Positions 45,548 through 58,228 are shown, counted from the first letter of the stretch. The stretch: 64,000 nt of DNA from Desmodus rotundus (GCF_022682495.2 NC_071398.1:96933705-96997704); one strand, 5' to 3'. Numbers and translations: made by a program. Notes: generated from the sequence alone by a model not told the origin.

Positions 45548-45757
45548 CAGGGGTGTCAAACTCATTTTCACTGGGGGACACAGCAGCCCCATGGTTGCCT
45601 TCAAAGGGCCGATTGTAATTTGAGGACTGTATAAATGTAACTAATTACTCCTTAACTAGGGGCAAGGAGCTCAGCGCTGCCGTCGGGTGGAAACAAGGTG
45701 CCGGGCCGGATAAAACAAGGTGGAGGGCTGGATTCAGCCTTGTGTTTGCCACCTGTG
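45548..45757 (+). mobile_element. Non-autonomous hAT element (210 bp), perfect 8-bp duplication
   Basis: The ends are CAGGGGTGTCAAAC and, reverse-complemented, CACAGGTGGCAAAC. The flanks are CATTAGAG at 45540-45547 and again at 45758-45765, identical. No transposase. The interior shares blocks with 56822-57023, such as 'tgccttcaaagggc', 'actaggggcaagg' and 'gaaacaaggtgc'. Confidence 0.85.
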
Positions 45758-45765
45758 CATTAGAG

Positions 45766-46279
45766 CAATGAGAGGTATGTCCTTTGAAGCACGAAATTAA
45801 TCCATCTCTAGTTCTCAGAAGTTATGTTGAAAAGAAACAGAAATACCAGACCAGGGTATATGAAGAGATTGTAAATTCAATGATGGGCCGGAGGCGGAAC
45901 TCCAGGCAGATGAAAAATAACATTACTGTTCCCAACGGTGTAGCAACACCACCTCAGTTAGGGTTTTGGGGTTTTTTTTTTCTAATTTTAGTTTAGCATA
46001 AAATGAGGACAGAGCATTGGCCTGATCCCTAGTAACTCCAAAATTCAACTTTCCCTCTTATGATTTGGTTACCAAAAGGTGCAAAGGCACCAGCCTTCTT
46101 CTACCGTGGACTCTCCAAGAATTCAGGTCAGGCTACAGGCCAGGCACGAGGAGGTCAGACATACAAGATGCTGGCTCAAATGTTCCCTCACTCTTCTGAC
46201 CAGAAAAACAAAACAAACGACGTTTGGTGTGCCACTAATAAACCTGAAGAAATCACTGCACGGTGACAGCCTTTAGCAT
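45766..46279. other. Single-copy non-coding DNA
   Basis: No gene. A T-run lies near 45973. Confidence 0.4.
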
Positions 46280-46520
46280 ATAATTATAATAACAGTGACA
46301 ATGGCAGCACCAACGCTGACGTCCTTACCGCATTCCCTGTGCTGTCGCGAGCTTTGCTTACACCGCCTCAATTAATCCCACCTCATTCATATTTATAGAC
46401 ATGAAACCGGGGGAGTCCAGTCCACACAGCAGCACAGTCACTGATTAGCTGCGAGACCCGAATCAAGGGACCTGGCCTCCCAAGCCTGCATCCTCACCTA
46501 TCAAATGAGACTATAAATGG
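46280..46520 (-). repeat. MIR SINE, antisense, nearly full length
   Basis: It runs from 'ataattataataacagtgacaatgg' through 'cctgtgctgtcgcgagctttgcttac', 'cctcaattaatcccacctcattc', 'gacatgaaaccggggg' and 'cagtcactgattagctgcgagacccgaatcaaggg', the reverse-complement MIR in order. Confidence 0.65.
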
Positions 46521-49369
46521 TGCCACCACTTGAAATACCAGGTATTGCAAAAACGTAAAAAATGATGCATTTAACATCTATCCAATGCTTAGAGTATATG
46601 AACGCAAACCACAAATATCAAAGAACCAAAAGACTCTCTAGTTCCTCTTCACATGATACTCGTCTGTCTAATCCCTCCCTTCTGAAAACATTTATGTAGA
46701 AGCTGATTTGCTTTGTAGTCGGTGCATAGATTTCTAGCTGCTTCCAAACCTGCTTTCTAAATGTCCTTCCAAAAGTGCAGCTGGGTCTGTAAACAGAGCT
46801 GTAAGGTCGGGGTAGTCGGGTGGGGAGCGTTTTCTCACCTACTATAAAGACACTGTTTCACTATATCAGTTTTGCTATTAGTTATTTGATGCTATTAAGA
46901 TCAAAAGTCTAATTTCTTCAGCAGAAAAAGCAACAAAAGTATGGGTATTTTACTGGAATATCACAACAAACTATTTCACAGTTCGAGAAACTCGTGTTCA
47001 CATCAAATAACAACCCGTCGGTGTCGTCGCTGACCGGCCAATGTTACCCATCCGTAGGTGGGATCGGTGAGTCTATGTCTGTGGCTGCAAACACACTGTT
47101 TGGTATAGTCGGGCCGAGTGGAGACACTTTCTATGAAGTCACATAAGAGCTTTCTAAGGTTTCTTCTTATCCCAAATTCAAGTTAACTTATCTCCAAGCG
47201 TCCAAGTTAACTTCCTGCCCTGAAGCTAACTAGACTATTTTCAAGGGCAACTTGTTCAAGGCCTGGCGGTGTTAGTGATGAGTCACATTTAGAGAGCTTA
47301 CAAGGCAAAAACCAAACAAACAAACACAAACCCCAGGAAATAGCTCCATCATTTGAAAACTAAGCACCTTGGGAAAAAATTGTTTTTCCTGAGACTTAAA
47401 GCCCAGACGAGAGGAGGAAAAGATGATATGACTTTTCGTGATTTCCTACAGTGTAAATTTTCCTTCTGAGCCGCAGCCGTCAGTCACGTAGCCAGAAAGA
47501 TAGGACTCCGGGTAGCCAGGAGCCCGAGTGGCAAGTGAAGGCGCGTTTGGCCCATTCCAGCCCAGGAAGCGCCTGACCTCAGCCCACTTGGGCTGACAGA
47601 GAATTGGAAGAGACTCTTTTTCTTAAAAGGAGTGAGGGAAATGCCCCTTGATATGGAATCGCACCCAGACAAAGTGCAGAAACAGGGAGGGAGTCTGTCT
47701 GAGAACAGGAGCCGCAGACGATGAGAACTGAGCAAGACATACGACGGCGGAGCCTGAACTCTGTGAATCACTGTTTCAGAGGAAAAGCTAATGCATGTTC
47801 CCAAACACTAGCACTGTGTTCACCATCCCTGACACTTTATCAGTCACTTACAAACATTTTCACCACTAGACCTATGAGAAGGCAAGCGTGTTCATCTCAA
47901 ATGTATGATGAGTTTCATCTCTCAGAGCAATAGTGCAAACCCCTTATTAGGGATTCTTCCACCTTAGGTAACTGCCAGTTTGCCACAGAACTTGATAACT
48001 GATACCTGGTTTTAAATGTGCATCAATACAGGTCTCTACTAGCAATAAGATTGTGGGGGCGGGGGGACTGTGTCACATGGAGTTGGCCTGGGACACCTCG
48101 CCACCCTAATGTCTGCATGAGGGCTTCCTGAGCCAGGGTCTGCTGGGCACTGGACGCTTCCGACGAGGCAAAGGTGGCCGGAACAGGAAACAGGAAGAGA
48201 ACCTTTTCAACTGAGCTGTGTCCCCCAGGGATTCCATGTGCTTTGATTGCTTCGTGGAGACAGGCCAGGGCGCTGGGTTGCTCAGGAGCAATTCTTGTCC
48301 CTCCGGCACCCTGTGCTGATCCAGACGCACACTTGGAGTTTTTCCAGAGAGCTGTTCTCAATCACGCAGTTGTCTCGATAACAGAATGGCTGTGTGCTCA
48401 GCCCTGCTGAAAGCATCCATCCTGCCGTGACCACTGAGCCTTTTGTTAAAATATGGGCAGTTCCTTCTATAGTCTGTGTTAACACAGACAGGAAGAAGGG
48501 ATGGACCAAAATGAGGAAATAGAAGGTGTACTTCCTTATTTTTCCTTTCCTTGACTTTCCAAAAAATGACTGAAAAAATGAGTGGAAGACCATTCAGAAC
48601 AACTAATAATCGAAAAGACATACATTTATTCAACAAGTATTCACCTAGCACTCACTACAAGCTCTTGAGAGTAAATTACATTCTAGGCAGTTAAAACCAT
48701 AAGGAAATGTGTGTTTTATTTTGCAACAGAGCAAAGCTGTGCTAATGTTCAGGAAAATAACATAACATCCATGAAATCTACAAAGTATAATTATTCCAGG
48801 ACAGGCTATGCACGTTCAAGTTTGCCCTTTGTAGCCTTTTATCTGAAGAACCTAAACCCTCAAAGCAACAGGAATTAATCTCCAGTTTGCATGAAACTGC
48901 ACTTTATAAAAATTGTCCTGTGGTAATATGAGTTATCAAGACAAAGTTTAAAAACTTTGTATTTCAACTTCTGGTGGGATATTTTGCAGCAATGTGAGCT
49001 CCGTAAGCGTAGCTGCATTAAATTTTCAGTACTCTGATTCTGATACATTTTTTGATGGCAAACTATGTGCCTGTGTGTTCCTCGTAATAAATGAGAACCT
49101 CTACTATGTAAGAGAATCACGAGGTCTTCTTTGTCACTATGCAATGAGCAATTTCTGGTTTAAAATTCAGTAAGAGCTTCTGGATGACATAAGTCTTTTC
49201 AGTCTGAGAGTGCTCGCTTTTAGCCACTTGAGAAGGTAGGGAACATAGAAGAAAATTCAGATCAATAAGCCCTCTTTTTTTTTTTTTACCAGCTCTAATA
49301 AAACCATAAGAGGTTAAAATAACTAGGGAGAAAAAAAAGACTTTGAGTGGGGAAGAAAAGCTGAAATTA
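46521..49369. other. Long single-copy stretch, no gene
   Basis: 2.8 kb. 48620-48700 carries an L2-like word set ('catttattcaacaagtattcacctagcactc'). No coding content; the 112-aa minus frame at 48023-48361 overlaps other frames and has no domain. Confidence 0.45.
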
Positions 49370-50640
49370 TTCATGTTATTAATCCCACAAACAGTTATTA
49401 AGCATAGACTCTGCTCTCCACCCCTTGCCTGCACTAGATGTTTGGGATACAAAGACAGATCAAAACCCACATCAGGTTCCTTGCCTTCACGGGACTCAGG
49501 TCTAACGCGGACTTGATACCTGTTTCTGGGGAAGACACAGTCGGCGGCACACATTCCTGGAATTCAGAAAGCGTGTTTGTACGTCTATCTGTAGATTCTC
49601 TCTGCAAAGCGATGGCTAGGATGGCGGATGTGTCCATAAGACTGTATGTATAAATCGATGTTACTATCAGGCATGTGAGTGAGGATGCATACATGATTAA
49701 AAGTAAACACTGATTGGAAGAGAAGAAAGGGCCAAAAAACATCAGAAGAGGGTGAACCTCAGTCTGCGGGAAAGCTAATGACCTACTTAAGTGAGTGCCT
49801 CAGTCATGTTGATCCCACCAAGGAACCATGACCTTCGGCTACTGTTGCTCAGCAGCCGTCTCGCTGAGAAACAGTAGAGAGAGTACGGGAGAATCAATGA
49901 AAAAAGACTGAGGGCCTATGGAGGAGCCTGTGGTCAAGAGGACGAGACAGACACAGAACCTACTTAGAGCGCTGAGTAAGGCAGCAGTAAGTTAGGGTAC
50001 AGTGGGAGCCCAGAGAGGGGTGTGAGTCCGCCGGGCAAACAAGAAAGGCCTCCTTAAGAACTCTTCTCGTTTGCGTCATATGCCAACCACCCAGCACAAG
50101 TGCCTGGCACATAAAAGTAATTCATAAGAGCTTGTGGGATGAACAAAGATTCTAAGCAATGTGGAGAATTCTACAGAAAGTCCTAACTTTGAGGAGTTTA
50201 GAAATTCTAGTAGAAAGATGACATATACACAATACTAAAAATAAGAGGTTTTAACAAATAGAAACACTGCTGTTTTAAGTGCAATGTTTACTTTAAAAGA
50301 ACAGAAGAGCAAGATGGCTCTTCCGTTGGGTGTAGTTAGGGAAGGCTTCTTGGAGGAAGTGAGATTTTCAGGTAGCTTGCGAGGTTGCTGTAGATTTCGT
50401 GAGTTAGAATGATGGAGGGGTTCCCTGTTGGAAAATTCCGGTAGGAGGTCAATGAAGAGATCAGTTTGGCTAGAGATGTGGAGCAGGGCAGGGAACGATA
50501 AGTTATAGCACAGGGAAGGAAGATGCCGCTTGAGCGAAGAGGTTTCAAATTCCAAGGCTAAAGAATTCGACCATATCCTATAAATTACAGGAAGTCACTA
50601 AAAGTTTTGGAGTGCTGCGGTAACATAAAAGCTATATATT
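49370..50640 (-). repeat. L2 LINE, antisense, discontinuous
   Basis: 49385-49500 ('cccacaaacagttattaagcatagactctgctc', 'gtttgggatacaaagacagatcaaaacccacatcaggttccttgccttcacgggactcaggtcta') and 50320-50620 ('agttagggaaggcttcttggaggaagtgagattttcaggtagc', 'ttacaggaagtcactaaaagttttggagtgctg') follow reverse-complement L2. The middle (49500-50300) is not clearly L2, so this may be two copies. Confidence 0.45.
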
Positions 50641-53600
50641 TTTTGCATAGGAGACATGTAGGACTATCTTTAGTCCCTTAAAGACATACACCGGCGCCTC
50701 TGTTTTCCTGAAACATATTGTCATCTGCATCTTCCTATTCAACTTTCTAAGAGACTTCTCATTTGGAGATCATTTTAGACTTACCGAAGAGTTGAAAAAC
50801 CAGTACAGAGTTGTCTTCCAGCCTTCACCCAATAAAGGTGTAATTTTGCAAGGTGAATCTGGTAAAAGAGCAGGTAGGTCTTTAACACATGCAGAGGTCT
50901 AACCAGATTCACGAAGACTGCTTAGTAAATGGCCCTTCGCAGAGCCAGGACAGTGAGACTGCGCTGCAAAGTGGGTTGAGATGGCTGCCCACGGGCCAGT
51001 CCTCAGCCCCAGGACAAAGAGCTGCACTGCCGTCCGTGTGACCCCAGGGGCGGCGTGCGTGCCCTGGCCTTGGGAATGAAAGCACAGCAGACAGCAGCAT
51101 GGCCCCTTGCTCCCCATGCAGTCTGGGCACCAGGCCTGTTGCCCTGGGCATAAGGAGCCCTTTAGACCGCTGTCTCACCATCTCTGCACCCCGCCTACCC
51201 CCTCCAGGAGGACCGGTGGCTGTGGCTGGTACCTTGGGCCACCCTCGCTGAAGGCAAACAGGAGCCCAGCTGCACGCAGGGGCCTGGCCCCCCCCCTGGT
51301 TTCCCTCCTCCCCTCTGCCATGTGCTGGGCATCCTGATGGCCAGGGCTCTTTCCCCAAGGCCCGAACACAGCACCCTCACTTGGCTTCTTTCTTCCATAT
51401 GGCTGGAGCGTGGTTAGATGCAAAGAGGAAGGTATGGTCATTACAAGAGCGGGGGCCTCCTTTGGTGGGAAGCTACACAGGCCTCCCCACCTTGGGGGAG
51501 CTGGCTGTTCCAGATAGGTGGTCTGGCCCAGCAGGCCGGAGTTCTTGGCTCTGGGGTTTGGGGCCAAATCCCCAGCAAATAATGAGGTGTGACTTTGCTT
51601 TCCTCTGCCATTGCTCCTCCTTCAGAAACCACGAGAGGAGTGGTTGCTGCGGTCTCTGGAGGGTTTGGGTATTTCTGGTCCTCCAGCGTCACATCAGGTA
51701 AGAGCCCCACATGCTGGGCACAGACCATCACTTGGCCCGTCCCCCGAACTTGCGTTGATTATACTGGCCCATGGTAAGTTCTCACAAAAAAAACAGTAAC
51801 AATTCTAATTCTCTCCCCTGTCCCTTTACCACAACCAGAGTGGCTAGGGAGCTACTGTTCAGGTGTTTTTAACTGTATTTTCCTCTCTTATTTGAAAAAG
51901 TGGTTAATTCAATATAGACTCAAGGACATCTGTGTGCATACGGGCAGAATCCCACCAAATACTGCTTAGGTCAGGCCTTGAGAAGGAGAAATGAAATACA
52001 TTTCCTCTCTCAAAGGAATGTTTAAAAGATTCCACGGGTATTCATTTTCAAACATCCTCTGCATCTGTCACTGAGGTCACCTTCTCTGAAGCCCTGAAAA
52101 TACGGATTGAAGTAAATGGTCCTGAGAAACCTGATTTATTTTTCAGTTCTAAGGAAGAATCTGTAAGAAATTTTAATTTCAGGGAAAAAACTGAAGTATT
52201 CTTTAAATTCGCTTAACACTGTAACACTTTTAAATGGGCAATAGATTCATGTAGTTTAAAAGTCAAAAAATATGAAAAGGTATTCAAGGAAAAAGCGTTT
52301 TTCTCACTCCTGACCAGAAAATGTTTAGAGCAGGAGAAATACATTAGAAAGCCATGTTGTTCTTGTCTGCTTTGCATATTTATTTGTGTTTCTGAGTAAT
52401 TGTTACTATGACAACATCTTGCATCAAGCTACCTAATGTTAATCAGGAAGTCAGAATTTATTGCCAAATGTTTGGAAAGCAGCCCTTATGTGTATCATTT
52501 GACTCAAAATGATATTTTTTTAAAACTTACAAATCACAAGTTCTCTAAAGGACATCTCAAAGCTGATTATCGAGCAACAACAGATATGCCATCACATTAT
52601 ACTAGGCTTGAAGTATTTTCTTTATCTAAAACTCCACATAAATAATCAAAACCAGAGTTCAGTCAAAAAATTATGCATTGTTTTCCAATGACAATAATAG
52701 CTGTTTCCTACCATTATAAAATCATTCACTAGCATCTGTCAATGCCCAATACATATTATCGAATGCTTTGAAGCACATGGATAGCAAGACATTTATCAAA
52801 ATGATGGAGACAGACAGAACTAATTTTTCAGTTCCTTTGCTAAAATGATTCAGCCAAAACATTGCCTTAGAGAATCGTGCTCTTAGGAAGCAAGGTAAGC
52901 AATCATCCAGGCAAAATGGATGAATCCCCTTTGAGGACGATCTCCACCGAGAGGCACTCGCTCACAGCCCGTGTTGGCAGTCCCTGCAGGCACCGAGCGG
53001 CAGTCGGGTCCGCAGAGTTCTTTCTTTCGCCCAGTCTGAGTCTGGTAGCAATTTACACTAATTCGTTTTGTTTACTTTTCCTTTGGAAGATAAAGTGTGG
53101 CTGAACATCCTCCTTACCCTAAAATCGAATTTACTTAAAGGCAGTTAAGTCCATTTTCAGCTTTTTATCCCCAGTCAAAACACCTTCAATCTTAAATTCA
53201 TCCCCTGCCCCCCACATACTGCCAGATTCCAAACTCAAATCATTTTAGTTGCTCATTGATCGTTCCTCCCCCAAATTTTTCATACATCCCTTTAAAATAT
53301 GGACATTAAAATGGGATCATATCTCATTAAATGAATATGGCCAATCCCAAGCAGAGGGAAAGCATTATTCTTAATTGATATACCTCCTAATTTCCCTTCA
53401 CCCCATCCCAGCAACACTCCATTGATTAAAAACGTTCTTAATGAGAGTCCTCATGTGCTCGAGTTAAGCTAAGAAATAGGCCCTGATAACACTCCGGTCT
53501 TGGCTTGCTCTCTTCAGCCCTGTCCCATTCCTTTGTTCCTCCTCACCTGCATTCTGTGTTTTATTCGTTGTTCGACTGAACAGAAAGTGCCACTTGGTGC

Positions 53601-53693
53601 GTCTATCATATGGGAGGTAAATGTCACTGATGTTCAGTGTCACCCAAAGACGAACAAACTTATTCTGAAGTCCGTCATCAAGATCGCCAATGA
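50641..53693. other. Long non-coding stretch, no gene
   Basis: 50765-50840 ('gatcattttagacttaccgaagagttgaaaaaccagtacagag') and 52215-52320 resemble scraps of old antisense LINE-1 3' UTR. 50900-51780 is GC-rich with overlapping frames on both strands (149 aa minus, 130 aa minus, 106 aa plus), none with a domain. Otherwise single-copy. Confidence 0.45.
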
Positions 53694-53875
53694 GCCCTGG
53701 CCAGGTAGCTCAGTTGGCTAGAACATCGTCCCAATGTGCCAAGGTTGTGGGTTTGATCCCTGGTCAGGGCACATACAAGAATGAGCCAATGAATGAATAA
53801 ATAAGTGGAACAACAAACCAATGTTTCTCTCAATCTCTCTCTCAAATCAATAAAAATAAAACATTTTTTAAAAAA
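53694..53875 (+). mobile_element. VES-type tRNA-derived SINE
   Basis: It starts GCCCTGGCCAGG. The Pol III A box is TAGCTCAGTTGG (53706-53717) and the B box GGGTTTGATCCC (53749-53760), both close to the tRNA consensus. The body continues 'ggtcagggcacatac', 'caatgtttctctcaatctctctctc' and an A-rich tail. This is the best preserved bat SINE of the window. A degenerate duplication is possible (AATCGCCAATGA type before the head, AATCACTCATGA after the tail), the second overlapping the LINE-1 duplication. Confidence 0.85.
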
Positions 53876-53899
53876 TCACTCATGAAAAGAGTAAAATAG

Positions 53900-54961
53900 T
53901 ATTTGCCAGTGATACATCTGAAAAGGGGTTAATACCCAAAATTTATAAAGAATTTTTACAACTTAACACCAAAAAAAATCCAATTAAAAAATGGGCAAAG
54001 GACCTGAAGAGACACTTTTACAAAGAGGACACGCAGATGCCCACAGACACAGGAAAAGATGCTCAATGTTGCGCACCATCAGGGAAATACAACCCACCAC
54101 AATGAGATATCATCTCACACCTGTCAGATTAGCTACACTAATAAGTCAACAACGACGAGTGCTGGCGAGGATGCGGAGAAAAGGGAACCCTTTGGCACTG
54201 TTGGTGGGAATGCGGACTGGCGCAGTCGCTGTGGAAAGGGGTATGGAGTTACCTCAAAAAATGAAAAACGGATCTACCTTTCTACCTAGCAATCCCACTT
54301 CTAGAAATATATCTGAAGAAACACAAATCACTAATTTGATGAACACCTATGTTCATCGCAGCATTATTTACAGCCGCCAAGACTTGGAAGCAGCCCAAAT
54401 GCCCATCAGCAGATGGGTAGACGAAAAAGCTGTGATACCCTTACACAATGGGACACTCCTCAGCTGTAAAAACGAAGGAAATCTTACCTTCGCTACAGCA
54501 CAGACGGAGCTGGAGAGCCTTATGCTAAGTGAAATAAGCTAGTCAGGGAAAGGGAAATACCATATGATCTCACTTAAAAGTGGAATCTAATGAACAAAAT
54601 AAACAAACAAACAAAATAGAAACAGACTCACAGAGAACAGACTGGCAGCTGTCACAGGAGTGGGAGGTTGAGGGGCTCGGATGAAAGAAGGTGGAGGGAT
54701 TAAGCAAAAACAAACAAAAAAAACAAACCCAAAAAACAAAATTCATGGATACAGACAACGGTATGGTGGTTAGCAGAGGGAAGGGGGTGGGGGAGGTAGA
54801 AGAGGGTAAAGGGGGATAAATGGTGATGGAAGGAGACTTGACTTGGGGTGGTGAACTCACAATACAATATACAGATAATGTATTATAGAATCGTGTGCCT
54901 GAAATATATATAATTTTATCAATGTCCGCAATAAATTCAATTAAAAAGTTAAAAAAAAACT
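53900..54961 (+). mobile_element. 5'-truncated LINE-1 (ORF2 C-terminus, 3' UTR, poly-A) with target duplication
   Basis: It opens with ORF2 sequence: 'gtgatacatctgaaaaggggttaatacccaaaatttataaag', then a frame reading [10 protein letters not shown], then after a frameshift [10 protein letters not shown], followed by the 'gaggatgcggag' and 'cactgttggtgggaatgcgg' blocks. Coding similarity ends near 54540 with 'atgctaagtgaaataagctagtcag'. The 3' UTR carries G-rich 'gggaagggggtgggggagg' and ends 'gtattatagaatcgtgtgcctgaaatatata...caataaattcaatt' plus A9. The flanks GAAAAGAGTAAAATA (left, 53884-53898) and AAAAAGAGTAAAATA (right) lie within a duplication of about 20 bp (53878-53898 and 54962-54981). 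The 183-aa open frame inside is a fossil. Confidence 0.9.
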
Positions 54962-54981
54962 ACTCAAAAAAGAGTAAAATA

Positions 54982-56229
54982 ATCCAGCCTTCAAACCAAA
55001 GTTAATAAATTCAGTGTTTTCGAGTTTCAACCTATTCACAGAATAATCGCTCTGATTTTTTGAGTGATTCACACTGTGCAGCACATACCAGACTAATAAC
55101 TTTGTGTCGTCCGTGGTGAGTATCGCTCATGGGCTCTAGCTGATACTGTGCATCACAGAGATACTCAGGAAGCTCGTCAACAGGGCCCACGGGCGACCAG
55201 ATTCCTGCTGTGGGCTGGCAGTGAATCGGAAACAGGACCTACAGCTTCCTGTGCCGCACCGCTTGACTGACGAGCACATCGTCTATTCCTTAAAACACTT
55301 CATGAAAATCTATTTTGAACTGGATCCTGTTCACTTTCACAAAGTGAAAGGACCATGTTGACACATGGCTAGATTTTAAAGGAGGACCGATTCACTTGAA
55401 CAGCAAGTTGAGCTCTGCGTGAGGCAGGCTCTAGTGACCACGGCGGGCTCGGGCGGTGACATGGAGCGAGATGGACCTGCTGAGCTGACCCCAGCAGCAG
55501 AAGTCATTGGGCGATGGAAACTGACTTTCCAGTGAAAGCCCTTCTTCTGAAGGGATTACGGTGACAAAGTATGAGCAGGTGAGGACCTCGGAAAGTCTAC
55601 TGAACGGAGCAGGGGGCTGGTTCTTTCCCATGGGTGCCCCTTTTCCCCCACCCCACCACCCTTTTACAAAGCTTGGCACTGAATAATGGAAAGCTGAAAG
55701 AGGCAGAAGTTAATAAATAATGCCAATTGGTCTCAAGTTGCAAGCTAATTTTCCAGTGGAAGTCTGTGACCATTCAGATGACTTGACTGGTTCACCTCTC
55801 GTTTTATACCATTGTTGTGTGTGATCATGTATACATACCAGTCAGCAAAACAGGGCTTCTGTTTAAAGCTTGATCGTGGGCATAAAGGAAAGAACCATTA
55901 GAACAAGATCTCCAGTTTCTAGCGACACCAAGATTATTCACACAAAGGATTATAACTTTAGTATCAATAGTTAAAGCAACATCCAGTGTATCAAACCATG
56001 ATGCTTAAAAGTAACTCACATAGTAGAGTGTTAGGGAATCTTCTATTTAGTAGCAAATACTTTTTATAAACTATCAACATTTTGTCTGTATTATATATTA
56101 AAACTATCACTGAAATTTTATGTTTTTTATTTGTCTCTGAAAACAGACCTCATAGAATTTAATGTATAGAATGTACACACAGATTTTAAATTTAGACATT
56201 AAAGATTTTATCAGTGTCTTGCTTCTCTA
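54982..56229. other. Single-copy non-coding DNA
   Basis: No gene or repeat recognised. The AT-rich part 55930-56230 has nothing specific. Confidence 0.45.
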
Positions 56230-56821
56230 TTGCCTGGAAACATTTTATTTTTCTTTTTCATCAGCAGAAACCAAAAGCCCTCTGTCTAGCTTTCCAGGTG
56301 CTCACTCACCTGATCCCACTGTATGTTTCCAACCTTGTGACACCCCCTCCCCCAATGTTCCCCCTCTGTCTGGACAAGCCTTCCTAGATGGCTTTCACGT
56401 CTACCTATCCCACTGCCTGTGCCTTTGCCCACATTCTTGTTCTTCCTTTTTCCATGTACTTATTTATAGCCTATTCATCTTCACGGTTGACTGCCTCCTC
56501 TAAGAAACCTTCACCACACAGCCCTGACCCCCTCTGTCACTGGATCACTTAGGTGTTAAGTGGGTCTCTAACAATGACCTCACTGCCTCCTACTCTTTCT
56601 CTTACCCTATTCCGGCCCCAGCGGTCTCCAGGTACACCCTTGCCTCAGGGCCTTTGCACACGCTGTTCCCTCCATCTGAAAAGGTCTTTCCTCAACAGTG
56701 TGCACCACTTGCAAATATTTTCTCAAATACCATGTTTCCTAAACACCCTATTAACATGGCAACCCATGCCCAGATTCTCTACCTTTTCTTGGTTAAATTT
56801 TATTTTCCCATTGCTCTAGAC
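56230..56821 (+). repeat. L2 LINE 3' region, left part
   Basis: 'ccccctctgtctggacaagccttcc', 'tgcctgtgcctttgcccacattcttgttcttcc' and, later, 'gtacacccttgcctcagggcctttgcacacgctgttccctccatctgaaaaggtctttcc' are L2 3' blocks. The repetition of the 'cctttgc(a/c)c' block suggests two L2 pieces in tandem. It is interrupted by the hAT element at 56822. Confidence 0.6.
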
Positions 56822-57023
56822 CACAGGTGGCAAGCAAAAGGCCCGCAGGCCGAATGCGGCCTCCACCTTGTTTCATCTGCCCAGCACCTTGTTTCTACCC
56901 GGCGGCAGCACCGAGCTCTTGCCCCTAGTTATACATTTATACAATCCTAAAATTACATTCAGCCCTTTGAAGGCAACGTTGAGGCTGATATGGCCCCCAG
57001 TGAAAATCAGTTTGACACCCCTG
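56822..57023 (-). mobile_element. Second copy of the 45548 hAT family, opposite orientation
   Basis: The ends are CACAGGTGGCAAGC and GTTTGACACCCCTG, the same inverted repeats as at 45548-45757. The reverse complement shares 'gattttcactgggggcca', 'tgccttcaaagggct', 'actaggggcaag' and 'gtagaaacaaggtgc'. Near its left end it keeps 'ggcccgcaggccgaatgcggcc', which the other copy has lost. No 8-bp duplication is readable. Confidence 0.8.
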
Positions 57024-57109
57024 TGTTGGATAAACCTGAGCATTGGTGTAAGTACAATTGAGTCAAAAGATGGAAATTATTCTTTCTTAAAAATTGTTTT
57101 TATCCTTTA

Positions 57110-57240
57110 AATCACCCCAAACGAACCCCCTGAAGGCATGGATTTTGTGTTATCTTTCCACTCCCAGCACAGTGCCTGCCATGTGGTAGGCGGCGTCTGA
57201 TACAGGTTTAGGGAGTGAATGAGTGAACGGGAGAACAAAT
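57110..57240 (+). repeat. L2 LINE 3' end, right part
   Basis: 'ccctgaaggcatggattttgtgttatctttccactcccagcacagtgcctgccatgtggtaggcggcgtctgatacagg...gtgaatgagtgaacggg' is the L2 terminal block with the GAATGA-type tail. It follows in correct L2 order after 56821, so both parts may be one L2 copy. Confidence 0.65.
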
Positions 57241-58228
57241 GAATGGAGTCACTGAAAGTTTACTGTTACATCTTGTCTGACAAACGGCACTTTCCAAGGA
57301 CATAAGACCCCTTGGCTATGAATGTAGGCTGAGACAACGATGTATGAGTTATTCAGTGTGGGCAGCTAAAAGTTTTCCAATTGAAAGTTTACAAAGTATT
57401 TTTTAAAAGTTAAGTAAAAGCCTATTAAAGAAACCTTAAATAACTCAGTCTCCCTTTTCCACTATAAAGTGGGAAATTAAGCTGTGAAAAGTTTTAATCT
57501 ACGCAAGTATAGGATCAACTTAATTTTATAATTCTGATCTCACAGGCTTTTTCAAAGCCCAAAGCCTGCTGAATCCAGAACTGTGAGTCTGCTTCTCCTA
57601 AGTGTGGTCATGCACAGGAAAAGGGAATCCATTTACGAGGCTGGTCTTTGTGTTTTAAATGTTAACATTATTTCTATTCACAGTCCATTTTATCTTAATC
57701 GGGTATATCCCTCTTTAAATGCCTACTTCATAACATATTTAAATTGTATAAGGGCTGCTAAGTAGAAAACTAATATAAAATCTCAGAATTGTTTTTTTGT
57801 GCAAATAACACTTCAACCTTTCTCCTCCGATCTACTCCACCCCATACACTTCTTTCAGTAAGAGTTGTAAATACCTAAATTCAAACACTTCAGTAAAATC
57901 CCCCCATCCCCACCAGAAGGGATAATCTAAAACTAACCCGAAGGGTGTTTTCCTGCTTTCCTCCCTCTCCTCCCTCTCAAAAAAACGTCTGCCTCCCCAA
58001 GTCTAGCATGAGACTTTCGTTTCAATTTCAAGTGAAGCCGATGTTATGGTTGTGTGACCACTCATCAACAGGAAGCAGAATTACTCATCCCTTCCACGGA
58101 GACATCTAGGAGCGAGAGGGCTCCACGCATCTTCTGCCTTCTTCAAGGACCCTATGTGATGGGATTAAATTTCACAAATTCCAAAATACATTTATGCTAT
58201 GGGATTTTAAAACTTAGTCCTCTTGCCT
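57241..58228. other. Single-copy non-coding DNA
   Basis: AT-rich, no gene or repeat recognised. Confidence 0.45.

Noticed and set aside
53706..53760. tRNA-like A and B boxes
   Set aside because: They belong to the tRNA-derived head of the VES SINE; there is no cloverleaf or tRNA 3' end, so it is not a tRNA gene.
53991..54542. 183-aa plus-strand open frame
   Set aside because: It is part of a LINE-1 ORF2 fossil; the N-terminal part is in the wrong frame relative to the ORF2 coding sequence.
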